A stretch of DNA of 64,000 nucleotides. Source: Paraphoma chrysanthemicola (taxonomy: Eukaryota > Ascomycota > Dothideomycetes > Pleosporales > Phaeosphaeriaceae). How positions within the stretch are numbered: position 1 is the stretch's first letter; every line of letters starts with the position of its first letter. The stretch spans positions 723,212-787,211 of the forward strand of contig JAGMWG010000022.1 in the NCBI GenBank assembly GCA_020744225.1, given 5' to 3'. Under the pieces are notes generated by a model that was not told where the DNA came from, ran no database searches, and saw only the letters and a program-made list of their open reading frames with translations. A program made the position numbers and the translations under genes. Of the stretch, positions 9,862 through 19,000 are shown in pieces.

Positions 9862-11370
9862 CTACAATCGAGCGCTCGTGTTGTCTAGACTCACCTTCCT
9901 CGGCTCTGCGAGCTCATCTGACGTCTCGGGGTCCCATCCGGCAATCAGATCTTCCACCACACTCGTTTCGTCTTGGCCCCAGACTAGCCCACCTGCGAGC
10001 TTCCATTCTCCACTTTCGTTCTGACGCAGCACACGATATGTTGGTACACCGCAGATACCTGCTGCTTTCGCCTCAGCCGTCAAACGGCGCAATTCGGCTT
10101 TGATTGAAGGTGAATTTGCCTTCGCAACGAGTGCGGGACCATCATACCCTCCTGTAGTAAGCACGTCTGTCAGGACGGCATCATCTGACACGTTGGCATT
10201 CATTTCCCAACAAGCAGAGGCTGCGAACGTTAGCGATTGGTACTTTAATCGAGAGTTGGTGATCTCACAAAGCAATGGCACCGTCTTTGGCTCGGCAAGA
10301 GCAACCCTCAATACAGTCGGTGTTCGTATTGGGAACTGGTCTGGCTGACGAAAGTCGATGTTTTTGTCTGGGCTTCCCTCCTGGATATTGACGGCGTTCC
10401 AGTACGCTGTCCAATCCGCTCTGTCTTGTCCTGTCCACAACGCCTTCGTTTTGCTGACAGCCAGCATTGGCACGTTCGGCGCGCCAATCTCACGGAAGAG
10501 AATTCCGAGCAGGAATGGCTTCTTCACTATCTCGAGCTCAGGGCCAAAAAGGCGCTGCAACCGTGGGAGCTGTGTGTGTCCCACGAACGCCCACGGGCTG
10601 CTGAAGTCGTACCAGAATTCGAGCTTCACCTTCCCATGGATCTTGTTGTGCGGTATAGCGCGCGGCATCAGACTTCTCAATCCCGAAACATCCTTCCAGC
10701 CATCCTTTTGAGAGATGGAAAGGAGCGTCGCTTCCACGAAGTGCATGCGATCTTGACCCCAATAAAATCTTCCTTTTTTCTCTTGTCCTTTCACATCGGT
10801 CCAAACGGCGTCCTTGATCCAAAATCCGGGCACACCGAACGCACCACGCTCAACCGCATCAGCCGTCGCACTTTCCAATTCTTTTCTCGCACCAGCATCG
10901 TTCAAGCTGTCCTTGCTTAGCTTGTTTGCGCTTGCGATTCCGCTTTCGCGCGCAATCTGCAACAATTCCTCGTCATCATTGACATCCTTTCCCGTGACCC
11001 AATATGCTTCAAACAGTTTCTCAGTCAAGACTCGCCGCTCCTCGCCATCGGGAACACAGTACAACAAGCGCAACGCATTCACCGTCTTGCGTGGATGCTG
11101 CGGCGGCGGATTGTACCTGATGTGATACCGCTTCAATGTTCGCGCCATGGACTGCTGACCCACAGCACGCTTCGTCGGATTGAATACATCACTCGCGGAC
11201 CCGCCTGCGCCTTGTGGTGCAGCTGTTGCGCGATAGATTGCGCCGAGAAGGACGGGGCGATAAATTAATGTCGCATTGGTGCGTTGTGCGAGGGCGCGCA
11301 CGCGTGTGGAGGCGATGTATGCGAAAGGGCACGAGATATCGTAGTGGAATTCAAGAGTGGGCGAAGACAT
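9862..11370 (-). CDS. Tandem two-domain DsbA-like/HCCA-isomerase (GST-kappa) protein
   Basis: A single-exon 502-aa protein with two successive thioredoxin-fold DsbA-like domains. The first (about residues 5-225) opens with EFHYDISCPFAYIAS and contains the helical insertion typical of 2-hydroxychromene-2-carboxylate isomerases and kappa-class GSTs, ending with the cis-Pro loop GVPGFWI. The second (about 250-475) opens with EFWYDFSSPWAFVGH and ends with GVPTYRV then GLVWGQDE. Both lack a CxxC redox pair and carry Ser at the active position (SCP and SSP), as in HCCA isomerase and GST kappa. It is probably glutathione-dependent, in cytosol, peroxisome or mitochondrion. Natural substrates of fungal members are unknown. 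The usual family length is about 200-220 aa, so this is a fused duplication. It is convergent with the kinase gene. Confidence 0.85.
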   Translation of the reverse strand: MSSPTLEFHYDISCPFAYIASTRVRALAQRTNATLIYRPVLLGAIYRATAAPQGAGGSASDVFNPTKRAVGQQSMARTLKRYHIRYNPPPQHPRKTVNALRLLYCVPDGEERRVLTEKLFEAYWVTGKDVNDDEELLQIARESGIASANKLSKDSLNDAGARKELESATADAVERGAFGVPGFWIKDAVWTDVKGQEKKGRFYWGQDRMHFVEATLLSISQKDGWKDVSGLRSLMPRAIPHNKIHGKVKLEFWYDFSSPWAFVGHTQLPRLQRLFGPELEIVKKPFLLGILFREIGAPNVPMLAVSKTKALWTGQDRADWTAYWNAVNIQEGSPDKNIDFRQPDQFPIRTPTVLRVALAEPKTVPLLCEITNSRLKYQSLTFAASACWEMNANVSDDAVLTDVLTTGGYDGPALVAKANSPSIKAELRRLTAEAKAAGICGVPTYRVLRQNESGEWKLAGGLVWGQDETSVVEDLIAGWDPETSDELAEPRKVSLDNTSARL

Positions 11371-11998
11371 GATGGACGTGCAGCTGCAATCAAAGATTCA
11401 CGTCAATGCTTGGTCTTTCAGATATACAATCCAGGTGAATGATGGGCCCCTATATCGAGTCGTCCTCGCAGCTCGCGCCGTGTGGGGTCGACGCCATGGG
11501 CCGAGGTTCATCGGCTTGACACTAATCCGCTTTGTGTCGAAGACCACTTGTAGCCTATGCGTCGTAAACAAGCCTTCAGCAGCGGATAGGACCGTAAGGA
11601 TGCACAATGTAACCGTAGGAAACTCTCAGGCATGCGCCACAGCTTCTGGTTGCGCTTACGTTGGACTCGGGCGCAATTTCTCAGTATCACATTCGCCAGA
11701 TCTTGCGCCACAGTGTCGAAACCCACAATCGTGCATAAATGCGAATCCTGCATCGGCCCAACCCCTCCTACGCATGACTTGACCTATGAGCGCGGATCTT
11801 ACCAAATGGCTACGCCTTGTACGACGGGCTTAAATCTTACGCACTATATGGCTTTTAGTGCGCTCGGCTCCTGCGTTCTGCGCAGCGGACCAGATGCCTT
11901 CTGTCTGACTTGATAGCATCTGCGAGACATCGACCCATTTGTTTCGTTGCCAGGTCTGTCGGCCGCTTGAGATACAGAGACCCCCAGCGAGGTCCACG
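11371..11998. other. Intergenic region between divergent genes
   Basis: These 628 bp separate the divergent DsbA-like and HET-domain genes and presumably contain both promoters. Short open frames on both strands show no recognisable protein. The HET frame is open upstream to an ATG at 11,939, so the leader could be up to 60 bp shorter. Confidence 0.4.
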
Positions 11999-14818
11999 AT
12001 GCCACACGACGACTTTGATGATAGCACAAGCGGCGCTGAGGAACAAAGCCTCCCACTTCGTATAGAGAAAATACCACACAACGACGACGATCCACACTCA
12101 GACATAGGCGACGACGACGCCAGCAACAGTAATACCGACAGGACGATCAACGAGAATCTCTGCGGCCTTCTCTGTAGTTCATGCCGGCGTCTCGACCTCT
12201 CAGCCTCGCGTTTCATCATCGATACTGCGCCCTGGCACGCTACAAATGAGGTTCGCAATCACTATTTGCACAAGTCGCGTCCCGTCGCACTACCTGATGC
12301 TCACTCGACTTCAACGACATTTCGTCTGGGTACATTGAGCGACCTAAGATGGCGTTCACTGAAATGTAGTTTTTGCGCGCTGGTGAAGAGGGGTTTGCCA
12401 CAGGACGTGTTAGCCGCTCTTGAGGATACCAATGGAACCGAGGTCGATGCTCCGCTGGGAGCAGTGTTGACTGCGACCTGGGAAATTGATGGACGGGCTC
12501 GCGTCAGGGGCGAAGGTATGATTTCAAGAACGCGACGACTGCACCTGAGATGGAGCAACGAGGCACTAGGCGAGGCGCATGTGGTATTTGCGCCGTCAAA
12601 TCGGTACACGCGACCATTTTCGGACGCACCATCAGTGTACCCTAACGACTCTCTGTTTCTGGGCAGACAGATCGACAGCAGTGGGAAGAATCGAGCGCTG
12701 ATGAAAAGCTGGCTTGATCTGTGTCGTGACAAACATGGCGATCGCTGCCGGACCGGTGCGGAGCCTCCAAAGCGATTTCGGGAGATGCTCGAGAGCGCGT
12801 ACTTTGGAGTCATCGATGTTTTTACCCTGCAGCTGACATATTTACCGCAAGATCACCAGGGCTATGAGCCGTATGCGGCGCTGAGCTATGTATGGGGAGA
12901 GGGAGAAAAGTACAGGACGTTATTGGGGAATGTGATGAGGCATAGAACCCACGGGGGCTTGGAGGCCATCATGCACAAGTTGCCGCAAGCCATCCAAGAT
13001 GCTATCGCGCTGGTACCGACGCTGGGATTGCGGTATTTGTGGGTCGACTCTTTGTGCATCGTGCAGGACAGCGCACGGAGCTGGAAACTGAATGCATACA
13101 ACATGGATTTGATATACGGGCAAGCAACTCTCACTATTTGTGGTGCGGATGGCGAAGACGGGACGGAGGGCCTCAGGGCCATGCACCGGAACAAACACAA
13201 TTCGGCGCAGCATACGGCAGAAGTTCTTCCAGGCTGTCGCCTTATGCTCACCAAGCCTCCGGAGTCGGCAATTCGTCGAACGACTTGGGATTCACGAGCC
13301 TGGACTTTTCAAGAACGATTACTATCACCGCGAACCCTGATCTTTGTGGATGGCCGTGTCTATTTCCAGTGTCGTTCTACAGGCATGTCTGAAGACATTG
13401 TTGCAGACTATGGAGGCGCAGGCTGGTCTTTAGATCTTGTCAATGCGCCACTGCAGATTCTACGACAAGTTGACAGAAAACCTCTCTGGGTGTACAATAA
13501 AGCCGTGGAGCTTTACACGCGGCGGGCACTCACAAAGTCGGCGGATATCCTGGCCGCGTTCAGCGGCATGTACAAGATGTTAGAATGCAAAATGAACGGA
13601 CCGTTCGTATTCGGCCTGCCAACATCGCATTTTGACCTGGCACTGCTTTGGCAATCTGAGAGAGCGGCAACCCGGCGTGTGATTTCAAAGGAAGATGCGG
13701 CCAAACTTTCGGAATCTGAACGCGACTTCCCAAGCTGGGCCTGGTGTGGATGGGAAGGGAGCGCGATGCTATATGATGCTACTGTCCTGGATGGAGTGTT
13801 CCGAGATGTCCGTGCCTGGCTCCGGAACCATACGTGGATTACTTGGCATGTGCGCGACGGGTACGGAGACCTGCGGCCGCTGTGGGATAGGAAGGTGTGC
13901 TCTAAGAGCAGGTCTACAGAAGACCGCTGGAAGGGCTATGAAGCTTCGACACAAGACGTCACGATTGCACGTAGCGTCGAACGAGATGCAACGAGACAGT
14001 ATGACGACGACAACGACGACGACTGGTACAGTCACGAACACAAAGAACTCGAGTACCGTAATCGTGGGGAATATGATACTTTTCGCAACGAAAAAACCCC
14101 TCCGCCTATAATTCTACATGAAGGCAATGGCCGGCACCGGCGCCATATCGATGATCGGAACCGGCGCCATCGCGATGATCGGAAAACCTCTCAAGAGGAG
14201 GAGAGCAGAGTCGATGTGCAGGACCTCTTCGGCCGCAACCTTACATATTGCGGCGGGTTAACCTCGACCTCCTCCTCATTCGCAAGCAACGGCAAAGGTG
14301 GCCCATTCAAACGAGCCCTCCGCGAGTTTCCATACAAAGTCGTCCAAAGACGCTATGAGACCAACATGGGTAACTTAGAGCACCCTCTGAAGCCCATCTT
14401 GCAATTCTTCACCCACTACATGAATTTGAATCTCGTCCCTCCTGCTGAACCGTTCTCAGGTGGTTCGCAGACAAACCCACCATCACCACAATCTGAGCTC
14501 CAGCTCTACAGCATTGCAGACGACAGCGGGGACTGGTGCGGCTCGATCACACTCGATAGGTCATGGTTCAGTAAGCAGAAGCGGCGTTCGAGGCTGCGAC
14601 ATGAGTTTATCGCAATCAGCGATGCGATGCGATTTTCGAATGAAGAGTGCGCTACTTGGACGTACTACATACCCAAAGAGAGGGAGGAGAGTGAGTGGGA
14701 TTTGTTTTACGTCTTGCTCATCGAGTTCGATGTGGATTCGTGGAAGAGAGTTGGGCTTGGGAAAGTGTTCAAGGAGGCGTTTGCGAGAGCTGAGTGGAAG
14801 GAGATTGTGCTTGGGTAG
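11999..14818 (+). CDS. HET-domain (heterokaryon incompatibility-type) protein
   Basis: A single-exon protein of 939 aa from ATG 11,999. An in-frame ATG at 11,939 would add 20 residues, but the later start gives the usual acidic opening MPHDDFDDS. The N-terminus carries a Cys pair (CSSCRRLDL). The HET domain spans about residues 285-440, with its three conserved blocks: AALSYVWGE, LRYLWVDSLCIVQD followed by M-IY-A-LTI-A, and SRAWTFQERLLSPR. The C-terminus is long and includes a charged, His/Arg/Asp-rich repeat stretch at about residues 660-745. HET proteins act in non-self recognition and programmed cell death in ascomycetes; the partner is not predictable here. Such genes are often variable and lie near accessory DNA, as this one does. 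Confidence 0.9.
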   Translation: MPHDDFDDSTSGAEEQSLPLRIEKIPHNDDDPHSDIGDDDASNSNTDRTINENLCGLLCSSCRRLDLSASRFIIDTAPWHATNEVRNHYLHKSRPVALPDAHSTSTTFRLGTLSDLRWRSLKCSFCALVKRGLPQDVLAALEDTNGTEVDAPLGAVLTATWEIDGRARVRGEGMISRTRRLHLRWSNEALGEAHVVFAPSNRYTRPFSDAPSVYPNDSLFLGRQIDSSGKNRALMKSWLDLCRDKHGDRCRTGAEPPKRFREMLESAYFGVIDVFTLQLTYLPQDHQGYEPYAALSYVWGEGEKYRTLLGNVMRHRTHGGLEAIMHKLPQAIQDAIALVPTLGLRYLWVDSLCIVQDSARSWKLNAYNMDLIYGQATLTICGADGEDGTEGLRAMHRNKHNSAQHTAEVLPGCRLMLTKPPESAIRRTTWDSRAWTFQERLLSPRTLIFVDGRVYFQCRSTGMSEDIVADYGGAGWSLDLVNAPLQILRQVDRKPLWVYNKAVELYTRRALTKSADILAAFSGMYKMLECKMNGPFVFGLPTSHFDLALLWQSERAATRRVISKEDAAKLSESERDFPSWAWCGWEGSAMLYDATVLDGVFRDVRAWLRNHTWITWHVRDGYGDLRPLWDRKVCSKSRSTEDRWKGYEASTQDVTIARSVERDATRQYDDDNDDDWYSHEHKELEYRNRGEYDTFRNEKTPPPIILHEGNGRHRRHIDDRNRRHRDDRKTSQEEESRVDVQDLFGRNLTYCGGLTSTSSSFASNGKGGPFKRALREFPYKVVQRRYETNMGNLEHPLKPILQFFTHYMNLNLVPPAEPFSGGSQTNPPSPQSELQLYSIADDSGDWCGSITLDRSWFSKQKRRSRLRHEFIAISDAMRFSNEECATWTYYIPKEREESEWDLFYVLLIEFDVDSWKRVGLGKVFKEAFARAEWKEIVLG

Positions 14819-15177
14819 AAGATGGGTAACGGCACATTGAGAAGAGGAAACGAGAAGATGACTCGGAAAGGACAAGTGGGAAGAGGGATCAGGAGAGAAC
14901 GCAAAACGAAAAAGTCGGAAGAAGAAACCAGAAAAGGAATTACGATTGAAAGATATAAAACAAATACCTCTTTAATTGAGGTTTGGCTGCTGAAGATACG
15001 AGTTACCGTTCGTGAGCTCGTGCGCAAGTTGAGTAGGATTGTACAAAGCTTTGCATTAAGGAACTAATTGTGCAAACCGTGGTGGGCCAGAGTCACCTTG
15101 ACCCTGCGCGCACCATATAAACACCATTGTGGGCCTTCATTTTGAGTGGGCAGTGTTACTGTAACCGAACCTCAAAA
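14819..15177. other. Intergenic region after HET gene
   Basis: This stretch is purine-rich just after the HET stop codon and then has mixed composition. No coding region or RNA gene was recognised. It leads into the inverted repeat that marks the change from core-like DNA to cluster and accessory DNA. Confidence 0.4.
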
Positions 15178-15388
15178 ACGATATCCCTTAAACCGCTGGA
15201 TTGTGCCACCAGGAGATAGGCGCCAACCGCATTAGCTAGATGCTGTGGCCGAGTGACTGAGCCTCACGTGCCCCGTGCTTTTGCACGAGTCAGAAAAAAT
15301 AGAGGAAAAGTAGAAAAATGCGAGATTATCACGCGCGGATTGGCGCCTATCTCCTGGTGGCACAATCCAGCGGCTTTAAAAGATAGAC
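15178..15388. repeat. Near-perfect inverted repeat (hairpin / MITE-like)
   Basis: The arm at about 15,190-15,225 (aaaccgctggattgtgccac and following bases) recurs as its reverse complement at about 15,340-15,376 with essentially one indel. Weaker pairing extends both arms to about 50 nt (15,178-15,231 and 15,334-15,388). The intervening ~100-nt loop shows no gene. The size and symmetry resemble a miniature inverted-repeat element or a foldback transposon remnant. I could not identify target-site duplications or a family. Confidence 0.7.
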
Positions 15389-15540
15389 ACGTTGGTGGGG
15401 CCCATCCACTGTGGAAAACAGAACAAGGGTTAAAGGTTGGTGGACCTGAGGGTTTTGGGCTTGCGACACCTGTAGTTAGTGTCGATGATGCGTTCCAACA
15501 GTCTAAGAGCGTTATTAGTGAATTTGGGTTAGTGTAGATA
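15389..15540. other. Short spacer with an open frame of unknown nature
   Basis: Normal-composition DNA between the inverted repeat and the TA-rich relic. A 94-codon frame running from 15,253 to 15,537 on the plus strand passes through one arm of the inverted repeat and ends where the TA-rich DNA starts. It may be the end of a broken mobile-element gene, but no motif supports a name. Confidence 0.25.
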
Positions 15541-16025
15541 TTCTATTTAGAACTAAGGGATGCATTCAAAAGTAAGATAACGTTAAAGAATTACTTTATT
15601 GAAGACTAGATAGACTTCTAGATAGAAGAAAGAGCTCTTTCTAAAGACTAAGAGATAAAGTAAGCTTACTCTAGAGAGTATAAGATATTGTATACGAATA
15701 TTAGTCTTATCGTAACTCTAGTTAAGAATTACTCTTATACTAAGTAAATATAATATAAAGAAGATTAACGTATTAAATTATAAGATACTTATAACTATAG
15801 ACGTACGTATAGAAATCTAGGTAATCTATTAAGTACTAAACTATAATATTATGAAGTTTAGGTCGTTACCTTCTAAATCTATCTACGTAGTGCTGTAATA
15901 TTAGCTAAATATATTGTACTAGTATACTTAGTCTAAGTAATAAGTATTATAATCAATAGAAGTGGATTTCATCTACTACTAGCTTAACTATGTAGATACA
16001 ATCTATATCTCGATCCCTTTTAAAT
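15541..16025. repeat. TA-rich, RIP-like degraded repeat relic
   Basis: This ~485-bp block is strongly TA-rich, with dense TAG, CTA, TTA and ATA words and stops in all frames, unlike the flanking genes. The composition is that expected of CpA to TpA mutation by RIP acting on a former repeat. The source element cannot be identified by eye. The block ends exactly at the stop codon of the PKS-NRPS gene (16,026-16,028 on the minus strand), so that gene has little or no normal 3' flank. Confidence 0.7.
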
Positions 16026-19000
16026 CTATCTCCACATCGTAAGCTTTTCTCCTCCATTAATACCTGTTAGTGTTGCCTCCAAGGACGCCAAAACATAGGA
16101 GAACCCGACTGCCTTGATGCGACCCATCCACTTCAGGATCTGCACACGATCAAACCCTCGCAGTCCACGCAACTCCTCTAGGTGCGTCTTGATGTCATCC
16201 ACTGAGACGGTTACACTGCTCTCGTAGGAGGTGAATTGTGCTTTTGATGCTCCCCCTACGTCGGTTTGTTTCGCGGATGAGACCAACGCATCACTCAGTC
16301 GCTCAGCGACTTCACGGCCGGGAATGAGGTCGATGTGCCCCTGCCAGCCCGTGCAATCCGGCATGGCGCCCGCCAGGTCAACACACCTCACAAATTCGTC
16401 GAGGACCCACGATTTCGATCCGTGCGACGATGACGTGCGCGTGGGCTGAAGGCGATAGATGAAAGATGGCACACCCAAGCTCTCGGACGCGCGTTCAAGG
16501 ATGCGCTCGCCCGCCCACTTTGAGGCGACATATCCATCGGATCCATCGGTGGGAGGCTCATAAGCCGCAGCGCTTGATGGGGCTACATCCCTGATCGAGT
16601 CCAGAACATCCCGAGGCAAGACCCCTGAAGTAGACACAAAATGAATGGGTATCTGGTTCGGAGCCGCGAGCTGCACTAGCTCTTTGATCGACTGAACATT
16701 GCTCGGACGAAGCATGTGGTAATTGTCCCAGAACGACCGCAAAGCGCCCATGTGTAGGATGACATCCACATCGCTTGAGAGCCCTTGGAACTGCTCCGAA
16801 GTGAGCCCCAGGCGTGGTGCGGAAAGATCGCCAACGTGCTGCGCTATCTTGTTGCCTCGGAGTATCGACCGTGAAGCCTCATTTGGTTTGTCTCTGACTG
16901 CAACGCACACGATCCTTCCAATCAGAGGATTCGCCTCAAGTACAGGCAGGACGCGCTTTGCCAGATTACCCGTGGAGCCCGTAACGAGAACCGTCAAAGA
17001 ACCATTCTCTCGCTTCCTTTGGTTCTGGCGCAGAGTGATGGGAACCGAGGGAGGCTTTGTCTCCTGATCCCAATCGATCACCTCTACGCTCGTGCCTTCC
17101 TCCACTTTCCGTGCCATTTGCGCAAGGGTATTGCCGCTGAGGAGGTCGACTAGATGGATAGTGACATTGAAAACCTGGCGAATACGTGATTGAAGTCGTA
17201 CGATGAGAAGCGAGTTGCCGCCGACCATGAAGAAGTTGGTTGAAGGAGAGATGGCCGGTCCGAACTTTTCGCTATCCTTGCCAAGAACTTCCTGCCATAG
17301 TCGTCGGAGGTGATTCATTGTCTCAGTCAATTCGTCATCGGTTTGAGCCTCGGAAGCTACTCGCTGAGGTAGTGGGAGGGCCTGAATGGCCTTGCGGTCG
17401 ACCTTGGAGTGAGCCGTCAAGGGAAGATTTTCGAGAGGAATGGCCAAGACCGGAACCATGTACTGAGGGATTGGAAGGCGGCCAAGTAAATGCTCCAAGA
17501 ACGCATCTGGGTTCTCAGCTCTGTTTTCTGGCGAGAAAACAACATGGGCCACGAGATAGTCAGGGTCGCCTTTACGAAGTGTTACGATTGCTGCTTTCAG
17601 CATACTGCCAGAAGTGGCGATCAGGTTGCTCTCAATATCAGCTAGATCGATACGGAGACCACGCAGCTTCACCATCGTGTCTCCTGCGACGCGGTGTCGG
17701 AAGATCAAAGAACCATCGTCTTGGAGGTGCGCGATGTCGCCAGTCCGATGCATCACAGTCCAGCCGTTGCTCACATGCTGCGGAGTCGCGTATGGATTCT
17801 GTACGAAAGCGCTTGTGGTCCGTTCTCTATCGGTGAGATAGCCAAAAGAGACGCCCGCGCCTCCAATCACCACCTCTCCCGGCATTCCAACAGGAAGCGG
17901 TCTGAGATTCTCGTCCAAAATATACGTAGTATAATTTGGAAGCGAGGATCCACACGGCACAGGGGCTTCTTCGTCAATTCGTACTTCATTGTAGTTGACC
18001 AGCCCCTTGTGGGAAGCGATGGAGATCTCTGCAGGTCCGTATGAGTTGTGCAAGCGGAGTTGGTCGAGACCGAGTCCAGCGAATTGCTGCAAAATATGGT
18101 TCGTCAGAGGCTCGCCACCCGCGAAGGCAAAGCGCCAGCTGGACGCGTGTCGAAGGTTATCGTTGCCAAACTCCATCCACATTGAGTATTCCGAAGGTGT
18201 GACTTTGGTATACGTGATGGCCTCTTGACGAACGATCTCAGTAAGCGAGACAGGGTCGCCACGCTTGTTGTAGGGGACGACGAAGACCGTGCCGCCGTTG
18301 ACGAGACCTGTGAACATCTGGTCTACGGAAAAGTCAAAGGTGAAAGCGCTCTGCTGCAGCACCCTTTCTGCGCCGAGCTTGTAAACTTTGGTATATCCCT
18401 CCAACTCGTTTCTTATACCAGAATGGCGTATGACGATGCCTTTGGGTGTGCCTGTTGAGCCGCTCGTGTACAAGATTGCTGCGGGCTTGTCCGGATGAGC
18501 AGCATTGGGCACATGGGTCGTTGGTGAAGCGGCCACACGAGACAAATCAACGATAGTAGCTACCCCGAGTTGTGGAGTATCTCCGATTGTCGTATCGTCC
18601 GCCAGCACAGCTTTAGGCTGGCAGTCCTTTGCCAGTGTCGCGAGCCGTGATATAGGATTGCGAAGATCGAGTGGCACGTATACGCCCCCAATACGCATAA
18701 TGGCAAGCATAGAGCAAATCCAGTCGGTAGAGGCTTGCTGGAACACTAGGACACGGGCGTCTGGGCCAACTCCGCTCTTCAAGAGTGCTTCAGCGATGGC
18801 TTCGACTCGATCTATCATCGCTTTGTACGTCAGATGAAACCCGAGGCCATCCTTGAGGGCTGGTCTATCCGCATTCTCCAACGCTACCTGGTCGATCCGA
18901 TGCGGCAACGTTGCTGGCCAATCGGTTGCCATGTCGGGCCCTGGTCATGATCAGCGGACTTTGGGCCTCTGGTTCTCCATCAATTACTCACCGCAGCCAA

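Noticed and set aside
15253..15537. A 94-aa protein gene.
   Set aside because: It runs through an arm of the inverted repeat and ends at the RIP block; it is more likely a remnant or chance frame.
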